From Rhinopithecus roxellana (Eukaryota; Chordata; Mammalia; Primates; Cercopithecidae): a stretch of DNA of 64,000 nt. The notes beneath the pieces are model-generated. The model saw nothing but the letters and a program-made list of their open reading frames with translations. It searched no databases and was not told where the DNA came from. Both the position numbers and the translations under genes were made by a program. This document shows, piece after piece, positions 43,213-55,695 of the stretch; within the stretch, counting starts at the first letter, position 1, and the number at the start of each line of letters is the position of its first letter. The DNA lies in the NCBI RefSeq assembly GCF_007565055.1, contig NC_044560.1, forward strand, positions 89,843,295 through 89,907,294. Direction: 5' to 3'.

Positions 43213-45556
43213 AGGTGCCTCGGATCCCACACATCTTGCAGTGATGTCACTGCCAGAACAAATGAACATCCCCAAAGTCAAGTCATCAAACACCCAAGGT
43301 GGCCCTCTGACACTGCCACAGACTGTTCCTGGGGGCTGGCACCCTGCCTTTCACCACCTCCCAGAATCTACAGCTAGAGAATCACTCCATCAGTTCTCAG
43401 ATTCCTCCCCTCTGCAGAGACAAGAAATGTCTTTGGGCCTGATGTCCCTCGGGGGTGTGAACACCGCTAAAATCCCATTGATTAATCGGGTCCCACCCTT
43501 GGATCAATGGCTGGCATTAGAGGAGCTTAGCGCAGTTTTATTAGTCTGGCTGCTCTCTTGCAGATGTTATAGATGAAGAAATAAAATGAGGAGGAGAGGG
43601 AAAAAGGACAAAATCATTAGTCTGAAAGGAGCAAAAGAGCATCTTCTCTGTTTTGTATTCAGATTTAGAGCTGCACTGTCCAAGCCAGGAGCACACACAA
43701 CAATCCATTTGTATGCTGTTTCCAGGAGTTCAGCTCGGCCTCCTGATTTCTCACTTTCCCTGATCACTGAGATCCCAGGAGCATTTGGTCCATAGCAACT
43801 GCCAGCCCAACCTCTGAAGCCATTTTGCAGGGCTACGGAAACACCTGAGGTCCCATTCATTCATTTATTCATTTCTCACAAGGGCAGAAGGCTTTTGCCT
43901 GATGTAGGGAAACAGGCCTAACTATCTACCAGATAATCCATCTTGAAAATGTCATATTTGCTCTGAAGGGACTGGTCCTTCCACAGGCCTTGCAGAGAAG
44001 CCTGCTACAGTCCTCACCTTACCAAAGCTTTGGTTCCAACAGAGAAAACCCAAGGGCTCAGCTTGCTAAAGCTCTCCAGAGAGGCACTTTGAATTAAGAC
44101 CAGAAATGCTTTTAAAAGACTCTGGTCTCTGGTCTTCTAATGATGACCTCTTCCTTAATTTTGTGATGGCTTCATCTGCCTCTTTCGATCATCTAGGTAG
44201 CTATAAAAAGCTAAACACCTCCTACTAACCCCATTAGGATGAAAGCGGAGGATTTTATTATTCATTTTTCACAGGAAGAAGCTCAAACTCCCCCAGGAAG
44301 TGTAAAAGGTAGGTTTTGATGTATCTGGTTATGGAGAGGTTGCAACAAAGCAGACCCCCTGAGAATGGGAATGTCTTGTGGAAGGACAGGCAGGAAAGGT
44401 TGGGGTGACCAAGCTCTGCAGGAAGGGAAGGGAATCATCTCAGGCAGTTCCACTGACTCCAGCAAGGCGTGCATCACCACTCTGTGGCATAGACTGATTT
44501 CAGGACCTGCCTGGGAATCCAGGAATAACCCAAATTCCCTAGAACACTGTCCCTTGATAATTATCTGTTAAACATTTGCAACACACACACAAAGGTAACT
44601 AAACAGAATGGTTCCCCCCAGGACGGTGCCGTTCATAACAGTAATAAAGCCCCTGCCACAGACAATGTCATTATCCAAACGCCATTAACATCAATATTCG
44701 TATCAAATACCATCTGGCAAAGGAGCCTGCAAACCCAAGCTCTGGGGCTTCCCAGCCTGGTGGGGAGGGGGCAGCCCACAGCCTCCTCCTTCTTCACCTA
44801 ATGGCATGAGGGGGCCAGGCCTGCCTGAGAATATAGAGCAGCAGACCCACCCTGAGAGAATGCTAAGGTATAAGGGAAAAGAAGGACAGGGCGGGTGAAA
44901 AGCATCTAAGTCTAATTTATTCACTGTCATTGACTTCTCTTCAAGTCCTAATTACAAAGATGCAACCAACTGCTCCTTCACAATGTCATAATAGGAAACT
45001 GATTGAGTATTTGTATAAACCTCGGAGGAATCATTGTTTTGAAGAGAAACAGAACTTAACCTCCCGCCCATCCCCAGGGTTGCCTTGCAGACAGCGTCAC
45101 ATGCAGAACCCTATACTTAAGTTGAAAGAGCTTTCTGTGGGAAGTAATTATGTGACCCTAGTTCTTCCTGGAGAGAGAGAGGCTGGGTGCTTGGGGCACA
45201 GCTCAACTCCTCCTCTGGGCTGGATCCTGCTTTCAGGCCACTGCATCGGTGTCAGGCATGTGGCCTGAGAACCGGAGGTCACCCAGGCATGAGGCCCAGC
45301 ATCGCTGAGCCTGGGCATGTGGAAAAAAAGAAAAAGGCAGGAGCCTCATGGGTCTGGAGCTTGACAAAGTGGTGCTGGGCAAAGGCAGAAAGAAATACAG
45401 GAGTAGGTTTCGGGGAGATCCTAACAAACCATGCCAAGCCTCATCCTTCCCTTCTGTCAGTTTTAGCTATTATGATTATAAGTGTCCACAGGTGAATAAG
45501 TGAATACCTGCTTATGGGGTTACGGTGAGGGTCAAATGAATTCATAGTAACAATAA
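43213..45556. other. 2.3 kb of largely unique sequence
   Basis: No recognisable transposon; a short (AC)n at 44579-44593. Frames up to 162 codons (43088-43576) start in MIR and lack domains. Confidence 0.45.
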
Positions 45557-46145
45557 TAAAAATAATAATAGCTACCATTTATTGGGTTTGACATATACCA
45601 AGTATGAAGCTGAGTGACTCACATTTTACATCATTTATTCCTCACCACTGGCCAGGTGCGGTGGTTTCTCACCTGTAATCCCAGCACTTTGGGAGGCCTA
45701 GGTGGATGGATCACTTGAGGTCCGGAGTTGGAGATCAGCCTGGCCAACATGGTGAAACCTTGTCTCTACTAAAAATACAAAAATGAGCCAGGCATGGTGG
45801 CGGGCACCTGTAATCCCAGCTAGTTGGGAGGCTGAGCCAGGAGAATAGCTTGAACCCAGGAGGTGGAGGTTGCAGCGAGCCAAGATCGTGCCATTGCACT
45901 GCAGCCTGGGTAACAGAGCGAGACTGTGCTTCAAAAAAAAAAAAGAAAAAGAAAAATCCTCAGCATCACCATGCGAGGTTAAAAAGCATTTTTCCCCACT
46001 GGTAAAGATGACAAGATGAACCAGAGGGTCAGAGAAATTGGGTAATGTACTCGAGCTAAGGAATTCAGTAAGTGGAAGAGCTGGAGTTTGAGTCCAAATC
46101 TACCTTAACTCCAGTGCCCAAGCTCTTAACCACGATTCTGTTCCA
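45557..46145 (-). mobile_element. MIR, antisense, split by AluS
   Basis: 'ATAGCTACCATTTATTGGG', 'CATCATTTATTCCTCACCAC' before the Alu. 'AGTGGAAGAGCTGGAGTTTG' and 'AAGCTCTTAACCACGATTC' after it. Confidence 0.82.
45650..45957 (+). mobile_element. AluS, full length
   Basis: Sense AluS with an interrupted A tail (AAAGAAAAAGAAAAA). Confidence 0.9.
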
Positions 46146-46179
46146 TGACCAAAGGCATTTTGGAATCTCTGATATACTG

Positions 46180-46332
46180 AACACCGGATGTTAACTTCTG
46201 GCTCTACTGCTCGCTGCAGAGCAGTTGTGTGACCTTGGGTTGGTCACTTTGCCTCTCTGGGTCATCTGCCTGCCTCACAGAGTGGTGGTGACACTCTCAG
46301 AGGTAAAGGCTGAGACTGCTTTTCCTAATGAG
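46180..46332 (+). mobile_element. MIR fragment
   Basis: 'TTCTGGCTCTACTGCTCGC', 'GTTGTGTGACCTTGGGTTGG' and 'TTGCCTCTCTGGGTCATC' match MIR. Confidence 0.78.
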
Positions 46333-47569
46333 TAAATGAAACTGTACAAATGGAAACGGCAATCAAAATGAGCTTTACTATCAGGAACAGGATGGCACAG
46401 CAGTTAACATCTGGGAGGCGGCAGCAGCAAGTGCAAAGAGGAATGGCTTTTGGGAAATGCCAGGGAAGCAGGCTCTATTTGAGCCTACGCTCTGGGACCC
46501 CTACAGAGCAGGTGTTTCCAGCTGCTATGGGCTCTTTAGGGAGCACCCAGGGACTGGAGAGATGTTGCTTGGGCTATCGGCTAAGAATAGGCCTTTGGTC
46601 CCATACAATCCTGCTGGTGGACAATCACACTTCCAGAGCCAGGGACCTGGACATTGATAATGAAATCACAATTACTCTTAACATCAGCTGCAGAATCATT
46701 TGTACTGAGACATAGCTGGCTGCTCACAGCACTTAGAACAGATCTGACTTGCACTGTCTCTGTGGGAGTGAAGACGCTATAAGGCAGGAAACTCTTCTCT
46801 ACCTCCACTTTAATCCCTTCTGGAAAGATACAGGGCTCAATAAATTAAAAAATACAGGGAAATGAGGATGCACGCACAGCCTGTAGGGTTGTTCCAGGGA
46901 GAAATTCCTGCAGTGAGAAGGGGGTCTTCATATCCTAGAACTTTTTTCAATCATCCAGCACAAAGCCTTCTAACAGGAGACAGAGACAGGCTTGGAGAGG
47001 GGACACAGATACTGTCTGGAAGAATCTAAATCTTTGACTCCAACATGGTTCACACGTGTCTCCTATGATAAAGCCTAATCATTCATCATGGCCTCTAGCT
47101 CCCTGCATGCCCCTTGGGGCTGATGCGTAGATACTTGTGGAGTGACTAGAACGGGGTAGGTTTGGAGGCCAGGACAGAGCTAGGGTTCATTCACCTGGGA
47201 AAGCAAAAGACACCACTGCCAGAGGGGAGCAAAGTCAGAGCACAGCTCAAAGAGTCCAGAGCAAGGAGACAAGGTCCAGCGAAGCAGGTCAGGATCTAAT
47301 GGGAAGCCTGAGGAATTGCATGAAATGCCAGCCAGCATTTAGAGCTCACCTTTACGGCCAATGAGGACGTGACTCACAGCTTCCTCAGCCCTGTTCCAAA
47401 AGCTGGGTTGATGAAGGGTTAGAGTGAAGGGGGCAGCTTCTGTCACTGAGTACACAGGTGCCAACACTCTGCCCTCAGCCGCCCGCAGTGCCCTCTGAAA
47501 ACCCTGGGCACTGTCTTCTCTGACTCCAACCCACTAATGTCACCATTAGCGGGCAGAGGAAACTCTTCT
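46333..47569. other. Unique sequence
   Basis: 1.2 kb with no recognised repeats. A 121-codon frame (46350-46715) has no recognised domain. Confidence 0.45.
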
Positions 47570-48795
47570 TTTCTACTTTTTCCCAACTCATTCAGGCGGA
47601 AGAGTCATTAATACTTCACAAGCAATGAAAAATCAAAAGGGGAAGACTTTTTTGCTGTATTTTTTAAACATTTGGGTAGGGAAAGTCAGATGTCAAAAAA
47701 AATCCCCACTTACCTGTTTTAAAATATGAGCAATTAATATTTTCCACGAAGGTTCATGCTCCCTCTCTTCATTCTGTTTGCAGGGTATTGTTAAGCCGTG
47801 CTTTATAATTTGTTGCATGCTTGAATATTCAGTCTGTATTTCATTTGGGCTACACATTTAATTCAGCCAACATGTTCATTTTAAGATCAATACTGTCATA
47901 ACTATGTTGAAAAATTAAATTATTGTAACTTTATTTACATTTCTTAAAAGTACTGTGAAAATTATTCTTAACCAGGACCTAATCAATGTTAGAGTCTAAA
48001 AATATGCCACTCTGCATGAAGCTATAAAAAGATTAATGTACATTTTTTACAAGAAATTAGTAGCTTAATGAAGTGGATAAAAACGCTGTCACAATTTTTA
48101 TTGGATCTAAATTGCATAGTAGTGGAGGTACAGTAAGTGCCTTCTACATAATGACATAATGAGTCATGACTGGTGCTGGAAGGCTAATTTGCCCTTAACT
48201 GACACAAAACCAGGGAATTAACATCCCAGTCGCTCTACGCCAATAGCAGATGCATTATTTCACTGCACAGCAGGGTTTTTAACTAAACTCTTAACTGTAG
48301 AAATATTGATCTATTCTTCTGTGAAATGATGAAATTGGAATTTTTTAAAAGGACGTCTTAAATTATGGCTGCTGCAGTGACATTTGCTTTCACAGAACCA
48401 TGCCTGCCTCCAGAGCAGATGCAACAGGAGAAGTGTGGTTAGGCTCATACCTGTGTTTTAGGGTCTGCAGTCAGAGGAGAAAGGAAGAGGGGAGTTTATT
48501 TGAGAGTGAATGCTGGCATTAAGCCACTGTGAGGAAATGACAGACCATCTACAGGTGCCTAATTTCTACAGTGACGTTGGTTGAACATTGTCCCAGCCCA
48601 TAAATTGGTTTACTCTGAAGATTGTTTCATACTTGGAAGTTGTTTTGAATAGAGCATCATCAAAACAGTGATACTCAATCTAAGTCCCAAATAAAATTTT
48701 AAATTTGAAAAGTAGAATGGGAAGTAGTTGAAGTAGCTACAGACCCCTATAAGAGGCAAGTATAAAGTGAGAAACGCTGTACTGTCCTGATTTCC
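47570..48795. promoter_or_regulatory. Candidate conserved non-coding element
   Basis: 1.2 kb of AT-rich, repeat-free sequence with almost no CpG and no ORF over 60 codons. TAAT/ATTA motifs are frequent. A consensus AP-1 heptamer TGAGTCA lies at 48160-48166. This texture is typical of long-range enhancers near developmental genes; conservation itself cannot be seen here. Confidence 0.4.
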
Positions 48796-48802
48796 ATTTT
48801 GT

Positions 48803-48890
48803 CATTCACTCATTCATTCATTCATTCATTCATTCCTCCTCCATCTGTTGGGTATCTACAGAGTGCCAGGGATGGTTAAATACTATAACC
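48803..48890 (-). repeat. (ATTC)n microsatellite with antisense L2 tail
   Basis: CATTCATTCATT run (48803-48833) followed by 'GGGTATCTACAGAGTGCCAGG', as in the reversed L2 tail whose ATTC/GAAT repeat has expanded. Confidence 0.6.
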
Positions 48891-49298
48891 TGTAGTGACT
48901 AATTATTGCTTCTGTCAAATAGTGTAATGCAACATATTTCTCTGTTTAACCAATGAATCAAAATTCATTTGGCTTTGAATTTTTAACAATAACTAAATTT
49001 AAATTTGTACTAACCACAGATACTTTGAGCTGTCACAACCCAGGAATTTAGAAGAAAGAAGAACAATGTACTGACAAACAGATATACATCTGCCACCTCT
49101 TCACCTCTTGTGTGTCTCTCTTTGACACTTTAGGTTAGCATACGCACAAAAAAAGGCAGCAGCAAAAACAATTCTTCATGCTTGAGGAGCTGAGAAACCA
49201 AACCTATTTAAGTCACTTCAACAAGCCTGCAAAATATGTCACATGACCTAGGCATAGGCACACAGAATAGCCAGAGGTAGTTTGATCCAGCCTGGAAG
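48891..49298. other. Unique sequence
   Basis: Nothing recognised. Confidence 0.4.
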
Positions 49299-49781
49299 CT
49301 GGTGGTTCTCAACCCTAACTGACATTAAGCCACATGGGAACAACCTTATTTACTTATAATCATGCACCTCATAATGACAATTTGCTCAACCATGGACCAC
49401 ACATACTACAGTGGTACCATATGATTTTATTTTTACTGTACCTTTTCTATGTTTAGATACTCAAATATTTAACCATGGTGTTGTAATTGCGCGCGGTATT
49501 CAGTAAGTAACATGCTGTACAGGTTTGTAACCTAGGAGCAATAGGCTACCCCCATAGCCTAGGTATGTAGGAAGCTTTACCATTTCAGTTTGTGCAAGCA
49601 CACCCTGTGATGTTCACACAATGCTGAAATTGCCGAACGACTCATTTCTCAGAATGTATCCCCATCATTAAGCAACACATGACTGTAGTTTGGGATGGGT
49701 CTGGTATCACTATTTTTTTTTTTTTTTTTTTTTACTTACCCCAAGTGGTTCTAATGTGCAACTATGGTTAAGAACCACCAT
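49299..49781. mobile_element. MER5-like hAT element, split
   Basis: Inverted termini GGTGGTTCTCAAC (49301) and GTTAAGAACCACC (49768-49780) with MER5-type inner text ('AAGCCACATGGGAAC', 'AAGTGGTTCTAATGTGCA'). Non-autonomous hAT-Charlie relic; another DNA transposon sits inside it. Confidence 0.72.
49357..49685 (-). mobile_element. Pogo/Tigger-class short DNA transposon
   Basis: 329 bp element between TA dinucleotides (49355-49356, 49686-49687). It has decayed inverted termini (TAATCATGCACCTCATAATG; CATTAAGCAACACATGACTG) and inner text such as 'GCTGTACAGGTTTGTAACCT' and 'CTATGTTTAGATACTCAAAT'. TA duplication fits Tc1/mariner-type insertion. Exact family (MER44-like) from memory. Confidence 0.68.
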
Positions 49782-50466
49782 AGACATGTAATAAAACAAC
49801 ACCAGAAACTGCACAGACCACGCTCAGAGGATTGGAAGAGCTGATCAGGTTCTGACGGAGAGCTACAGCCAGGCCAGATGAGAGTGCACAAAAGAGCACT
49901 TGGATATTTTGCAGACTGCAGTCAATAAACTCAGGTCCCTGCTCTCAGTCCAAGACCGTTTTCTATGACATATTAAAACCAATAAACATCTCCTCCTCCT
50001 ATCCCCTTCAATTTTTATAGGATTTTTAAAAATGCAAATATGTATATTGTTAATTATAAAAAGGATACATATTCATTCACTGTAGAAAAATTGGAAAACA
50101 CTGTTAATATGGTTTAAAAAAAGTAATGAGAGGTTTCAAATCTATATTATTTTAAAGACGTACAAGAATCAATCTATTTAAGAATGTCCTAAAATTGATT
50201 GTTAAAGCATGTATGAAAGATCCTGTTCTTGTATTCTCATCAACATCGAATATCATCCTTTGAAACAAATGCCCATTTGATAAAGAGAAAGGGAAGCTTA
50301 TTATTTTAATGTTCATTTCTTCTATTATTAGTGAGGTTTTATGGGTTTTCATGGTTTTGGCCTCTTCTACTTTGTTTGTGTCACACACTAATATCTTTCC
50401 CTCATTCCGTTTTAGAATGTATTTTTTACTGATTTGTAAAATTGTATAAAAAATATTAACCTTCAG
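49782..50466. other. Unique sequence
   Basis: AT-rich; nothing recognised. Confidence 0.4.
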
Positions 50467-50775
50467 ACTGGGCGCAGGGGCTTACGTCTGTAATCCCGTC
50501 ACTTTGGGAGGCCAAGGTGGGTGGATCACCTGAGGTCAGGAGTTTGAGACCAGCCTGGCCAACGTGGTGAAACCCAGTCTCTACTAAAAATACAAAAAAT
50601 TCGCAAAGTGTGGTGGCGGGTGCCTGTAATCCCAGCTACTTGGGAGGCTGAGGCAGAAGAATCACTTGAACCTGGGAGGTGGAGGTTGCACTGAGCTGAG
50701 ATCACACCATTGCACCCCAACCTGGGCAACGAGAGGGAAACTCCGTCTCAAAAATAAATAAACGAATAAACAAAT
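50467..50775 (+). mobile_element. AluS, full length
   Basis: Sense AluS with a TAAA/CGAA-type tail (50750-50775). Confidence 0.9.
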
Positions 50776-50954
50776 TTATCTGTTATACATAATAAGCATG
50801 TTTCCTAGTTTCTCTTGTTTCATTTAATAGTACATTTCGACAGAAAAAATCTGTTCATTCTAGGTGTGTAAAGTATACACACACCAGAATTTGTTGTTAA
50901 ATTGCCTCTAATGTTTATCCTCCTTATTCTCTTGATATGTTGATATGTGTAGGG

Positions 50955-51062
50955 CTTGGAGTCAGAAGGTCAGCACTCATCAGCTTACCAGCTGCGTGAT
51001 TTAGGGCAAGCCACTTCACTTCTCTGAGCCTCCGTTCTCCCTCATCTGCATCCTAACTTCTG
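50955..51062 (+). mobile_element. MIR fragment
   Basis: 'GGCTTGGAGTCAGAAGGTC', 'CAGCTGCGTGATTTAGGGCA', 'CACTTCTCTGAGCCTCCG' match MIR. Confidence 0.8.
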
Positions 51063-51077
51063 TCAGGTTGAAATCCA

Positions 51078-51195
51078 GTCAGCACTATAATGGCAAGGAC
51101 TTTGCTCTCTTGTTCACTGATAGATCCCGGGAACCTAGAACACAGCCTTGCATCCAGCAAGTACTCAACAAGTATTTGTTGAATGAATGAATAAG
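51078..51195 (+). mobile_element. L2 3' end
   Basis: 'TTTGCTCTCTTGTTCACTG', 'AGCAAGTACTCAACAAGTA' and 'TTTGTTGAATGAATGAATAA' are the L2 terminus. Confidence 0.85.
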
Positions 51196-51522
51196 CATCT
51201 GGCTTGGACCCTAGCCTCACTGTCATCCACAGCAAGCCCAGCAACCACTGCCCCTGAGCAGCCTTAAACGGATCACAAGCTGTGTCTCCCAGTCATGTTG
51301 TTTACATTTTCCCCATTCTTCCCCAGCACAGCAAAGCCTGTACTGAGTGTATAGTATGAAGCCAGCCCCGTGCTGGGCACCCCTAGTGGATAAAAAAGAG
51401 GTCCAGCAAATACACAGACCCTGCCCTTCAGCCTAGTGATTGACTGGCAGAATTTCATTAAATATACAGAATAATTGAAAAAGAAATGAATGGGCCAAAA
51501 TGTGGGCCAGGAATCTTCAAAA
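51196..51522. other. Unique sequence
   Basis: Nothing recognised. Confidence 0.4.
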
Positions 51523-51683
51523 TGTTGGGGCTCAGAGCACGATACCCTGAAGTATGGTGCCGGGACATGCCGAATACTTTGAACGGAAGGAAAGAGGCTC
51601 AGAATTCTCTTTCTGATCTTCTCCTGCTCTTCGTTCTCCTGCTCCCATTTTTACCTAAAGGCAGGCCATAAAACTGAAATTCT

Positions 51684-51968
51684 GGCTGGGCATGGTAGCT
51701 CATGTCTGTAATCCTAGCATTCTGATCCCAGGAGTTTGAGACCAGCCTGGGCAACAAGGCAAAACCCCGTCTCTACTAAAAACACAAAACAAAATTAGCT
51801 GGGCGTAGTGGCGCTGCCTGTGTTCCAGCTACTCAGGAGGCTGAGGTGGGAGGCTCCCTTGAGCATGGGAGGCAGAGGTTGCAATGAACCGAGATCACGC
51901 TGCTGCACTCCAGCCTGGGTGACAGAGCAAGGCTCTGTCTAAAAAAAAAAAAAAGCCAAGAAACAAAA
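51684..51968 (+). mobile_element. AluJ/S with internal deletion
   Basis: Left arm lacks the usual TTTGGGAGGCTGAGGC segment ('TAGCATTCTGATCCCAGG'). Flanks AAACTGAAATTC and AAACTGGAATTC suggest the duplication. Inserted in the LTR. Confidence 0.85.
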
Positions 51969-52377
51969 AACTGGAATTCCTCTTCCCCAAGGTAGGTCAC
52001 AGCAACTAGAACCCCTCTCTCCCAAAGCCAGTCACAAAACCTGTGATATTACTCTAACTTTTTCCCACCTTTCTGTGAAAGAGCTAACCGGAAGGAAATT
52101 CTCTGACCTACCTTGTCTCATAGTAGGTCTTAAGACCTCATTCCAGATGTCCTGCCCTATACCCTGGAGGAAGGAGTGCTGCATAGAAAGGTCAAGAAGA
52201 ATCTGGGCAGACCTTGCAGGGTCTCCCCCTTCAGTCTGTTACCATGAGGTCTTACCTTCCATGTCCAATCCCATTTCTACACGGCTGTCCATTCTTCATC
52301 TACTTGAAGTATAAAAATGGACAGTTTTCCCTGGGTCTCTGGTTTTCATTTCTAAAGGCTCCCATGTCATGTAAAAC

Positions 52378-52690
52378 ATTATTTCGTTTTTGTTTTTTTT
52401 TTTTTTTTGAGACAAAGTTTCACTGTTGTCACCTAGACTTGTGTGCAATGGTGCAATCTCGGCTCACTGCAACCTCTGCCTTCTGGGTTCAAGCAATTCT
52501 CCTGCCTCAGCCTCCCTAGTAGCTGCGATTACAGGCGCCCGCCATCAAGCCTGGCTAATTTTTTGTATTTTTAGTAGAGACGGGGTTTCACCATGTTGGT
52601 CAGGCTGGTCTCGAACTCCTGACCTCAGGTGATCCACCCCCTTCGGCCTCCCAAAGTGTTGGGATTACAGACATGAGCCACCACGCCCGG
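52378..52690 (-). mobile_element. AluS, full length, antisense
   Basis: Perfect 17 bp duplication CCCATGTCATGTAAAAC (52361-52377, 52691-52707). Inserted in the LTR. Confidence 0.93.
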
Positions 52691-52863
52691 CCCATGTCAT
52701 GTAAAACTTTAAATAAATCCATTATGCTTTTCTCCTGTTAACCTGTCTTTTTTTTCTTTCTTGTCTTGCTGTATAGTGCTGATCCTGTTAACCTGTCTTT
52801 GTCAGTTTCACTAGCCCTGGCCAGGAACCCTCAGAGGGCTGAGGAAACTTTCCCTCCCCTCCA

Positions 52864-53638
52864 CTGAGGAATGCCATTAAGAAGGGAGATGCCGAGTCGG
52901 GGAAGGCTCGTTACAGAAGGGACCCGCCAGGGGACTCGAAGGGCAGCGACCCTCAGACACACACAGAAGAGGAAGCTGGTAGGCTAGAAGAGGGAAACTA
53001 ATGAGATAGGCTTATTTTTCCTCCCAAAACCATTGGCTTCATGTTCTACTTGACCACAAGACAATTACGTTTTATATTCATGATTTCCCTCACCCAGACT
53101 ATTTTACTTGCTCATTGACACTTGTACCATATGTCAATGTATCGGTTTCAAGAAAAGCTCTCCTTTTATAGTTTTTACATATATAAGGGGCAGAATTGGA
53201 AATCCTAGGGAAAAAAAAATGTGAAATCCAGAACATGCAGCCAAGTCCAATTTTGCATTTCTGTTCTAAATAAGCCTCCTGAGTGGCTTATGCTCAGATT
53301 CACAACTGGTTCCTCACCTTTTTGGAGACTGAAAAGGCCAGGTTCTCTCTGTCCAGTTGGTACATGTAATTTTGCACACAAATTCAAGGGCTCTTAAAAC
53401 CTCTGTAACCCACCCACGGACTCCTAAGATAGTTCAGTGATCTCCTCGCATGAGAAGTTCACTCTGACGAGTATCCAATAAACCCAACTTCAAATTCTGT
53501 AATCACTATAAATCTCTTTTGCCTAAGAAACATTATTTCTTTCTAGTATTTTACAGCTGGTCACAAAAACTGGATCTTTCTGGTTCATTCATCCAGTACC
53601 TGCCTGAGCTCCTAGCCAAGAATCATGACCCATAGAGT
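52864..53638. other. Unique sequence
   Basis: No retroviral coding sequence follows the LTR, consistent with a solo LTR. Confidence 0.45.
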
Positions 53639-54044
53639 ATGTTAGTGTGTAACTTAGGGTAACACTAGCCATTATAATAAATAAAGCCCATAATCTCAAA
53701 GGCTTAACACCAGAGACATCTATGCACTGCTTATCAGTCCAATGCAAGTGTTTCTGGTCAGCAGATGAACCTTCCACTGTGTGATCCAGGAATCCAGGTT
53801 CCTTCCATGTCAAGGCTCTGCATTTTCAACAGTGTTTCTGTGCTCATCTGCAGTGATCTAGTAGAAGGGAAAAAAACATGGAGGATCATGCCTGAGATGA
53901 TTATATGGGCTATGCCTAGAAATAGAATACATCACTTCCACTCACATTCCATTGGTAGAACTCACATAGCCATCCCTAATTGCAAGGGTGACTGGAAATA
54001 TCCCTATGCCCAAGGAGAAGAAAGCTTATTCTGCCTCTGCCACA
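53639..54044 (-). mobile_element. MLT1-like LTR, antisense
   Basis: 'GCCATTATAATAAATAAAGCC', 'CACTTCCACTCACATTCC', 'TAATTGCAAGGGTGACTGG' and an end 'TGCCTCTGCCACA' match antisense old MLT1 LTRs; TG...CA outer bases. Confidence 0.68.
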
Positions 54045-54114
54045 ACGGATGTGTACAGCTACTCTTAGAAAGTTCTGGGATAAGCTGCTCAAAGTCCCAA
54101 TGTAGCATTTTCCC

Positions 54115-54137
54115 TCCTTCCTTCTTCCTTCCTTCCT
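54115..54137 (+). repeat. (CTTC)n pyrimidine run
   Basis: CCTTCCTTCTTCCTTCCTTCC-type low-complexity stretch. Confidence 0.75.
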
Positions 54138-54174
54138 GGCAGCCTCTAAGAAGCTCTGTTACTATCAGGAAGGC

Positions 54175-54392
54175 AGATCTTTGCTCTAGCATCAGACATA
54201 TGGGACTTCAATTCCAAGCTATGCCAATAAAACTAGCAATATGTTCCTGCAGGTTCTCTGTGCCTCAGTTTTCTCATCTGTAAAATGGGCCACAACAATA
54301 GCTCCAACCTCATTACACTGGATGGATTAGATGAGAAGGCACAAGTAAGGCTCTTAGCACAATGGTTGGCAAGGTGAAAACTCTCAAATATT
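54175..54392 (+). mobile_element. MIR SINE
   Basis: 'GCATCAGACATATGGGACTTC', 'CTGTGCCTCAGTTTTCTC', 'ATCTGTAAAATGGGCCAC' and 'CTCTTAGCACAATGGTTGGC' in order. Confidence 0.83.
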
Positions 54393-55695
54393 AAGATACT
54401 CATGCTACTGCTAATCATAATTTTAATTAAACTAGTACAATTATTAGTATAGGCTAGCCCAAATTTTTTAAAAGAAGAAAAGGATCTAAGAGATAAGCAT
54501 TGAGGCTCCTGTGAGAATTGAGATAAAACATGGTAAGGGGTAACACGAAAATAATACCAGTTAAACAGCACTTTTTTGACCATTATTTTGGATCTGAAAG
54601 AAATCAAGAATAAATGAAGGACTCGATACATTGGAAGAGGAGAGTCAAGGACCTATAGAGGCAGGTCCAGATCTCCACTGTGTGGCCCAGATCTCCATTT
54701 GGAAGGCCTTTCGAGGTCACTAACATCCCAGGCAAAATCCAGGAGAATCTGTCTCCTTTTCCAGATTCCAGGCACAGAAACCTGAAGGATAAGAACAAAT
54801 TAGAGACCTTAACTTCATTTCAACAAATAAGAGATATCTCAGTGGTGAGCATTCCTCCCTCTCTACCTAGTTTCCTTCTCATTGCATGAACCATTCTAAC
54901 TTTTGTTCCAGCTGTCTACCTTCCATTGACTGACCAAGGCCCTCCCTAAGGCCCAGTTCTGCCTCCCACACCACCTTGCTCCCACTCAGTATGCCAATTC
55001 AATCTCTAACTCAGTCCTCTTGCCCTTCATCCAGCCTCAACACTTTAGTAGTCCAGAAAACATTTCCATGGAGATCCTGTGGCCCCTGACCCTAATGAGT
55101 TTCTTTTTGCCAGACAGCCTGCCTTTCTCAATTGTCCCATTCCCATCAATAGACTGCCACAGGGGTCATGTGAGGAAATAGTCTGAGAAACCTCCGTGCT
55201 AGACATCTAGCCAGGAAGAGCTACAGTGCAGCAGAAGAAAAGAATCCTCCAAGCATAGAAATGGCCAACAGCTCCCTTTCCAAAGTCAAGACAGGTATTC
55301 GAGAAATGTTTGGTAGAGTTATAAGCGTATTTCTCAGTTCATCTTCCAAAGCTGTAGAGGCAGTACCTTTCCTGGGAAAAAGCCTGAGTACAGAGCATGC
55401 CAGCACTGCTTTTCAGAGAAAGATAGGCCCCGTCTGCAGGTGCATTACCTGGGACACAAAGTCTGCATGCCAATTTGCATGGAGATAAGAGAGAGGACAT
55501 GGAAAGAAAGGAAGGAATATTCACAATATACTACAATGTGTGTGCTAGCACCTCTTTTTTAAAGAAAAGCAAAAAGAATATTGTAGAAAATTAATATTCC
55601 ATTTTTATATTTCAAGTTCCTGTCTGTTCTGCAGGTTACGTTGTAATAAACCAAATTAATTCTCTCCCACGTGACTTCTAATATTTTATCACTCC
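54393..55695. other. Unique sequence
   Basis: No recognised repeat. An octamer ATTTGCAT at 55473-55480 is followed by AGATAAG (55484-55490). A 75-codon frame from 55261 has a good start context (GAAATGG) but no recognisable homology. Confidence 0.42.

Larger units (their letters stand above)
51523..52863 (+). mobile_element. Solo ERV-type LTR broken by two Alus
   Basis: LTR-like sequence begins TGTTGGGGCTCAGAGC. After an AluJ it resumes with 'TCCTCTTCCCCAAGGTAGGTC', has 'AAGTATAAAAATGGACAG' as TATA region, and after an AluS shows 'TTTAAATAAATCCATTATGC' as polyadenylation region. It ends near CTCCCCTCCA. No internal retroviral genes. Family not named with confidence. Confidence 0.55.

Noticed and set aside
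55261..55488. 75-codon frame with good start context
   Set aside because: No homology recognised, no splice or promoter support; ATG context alone is not evidence.
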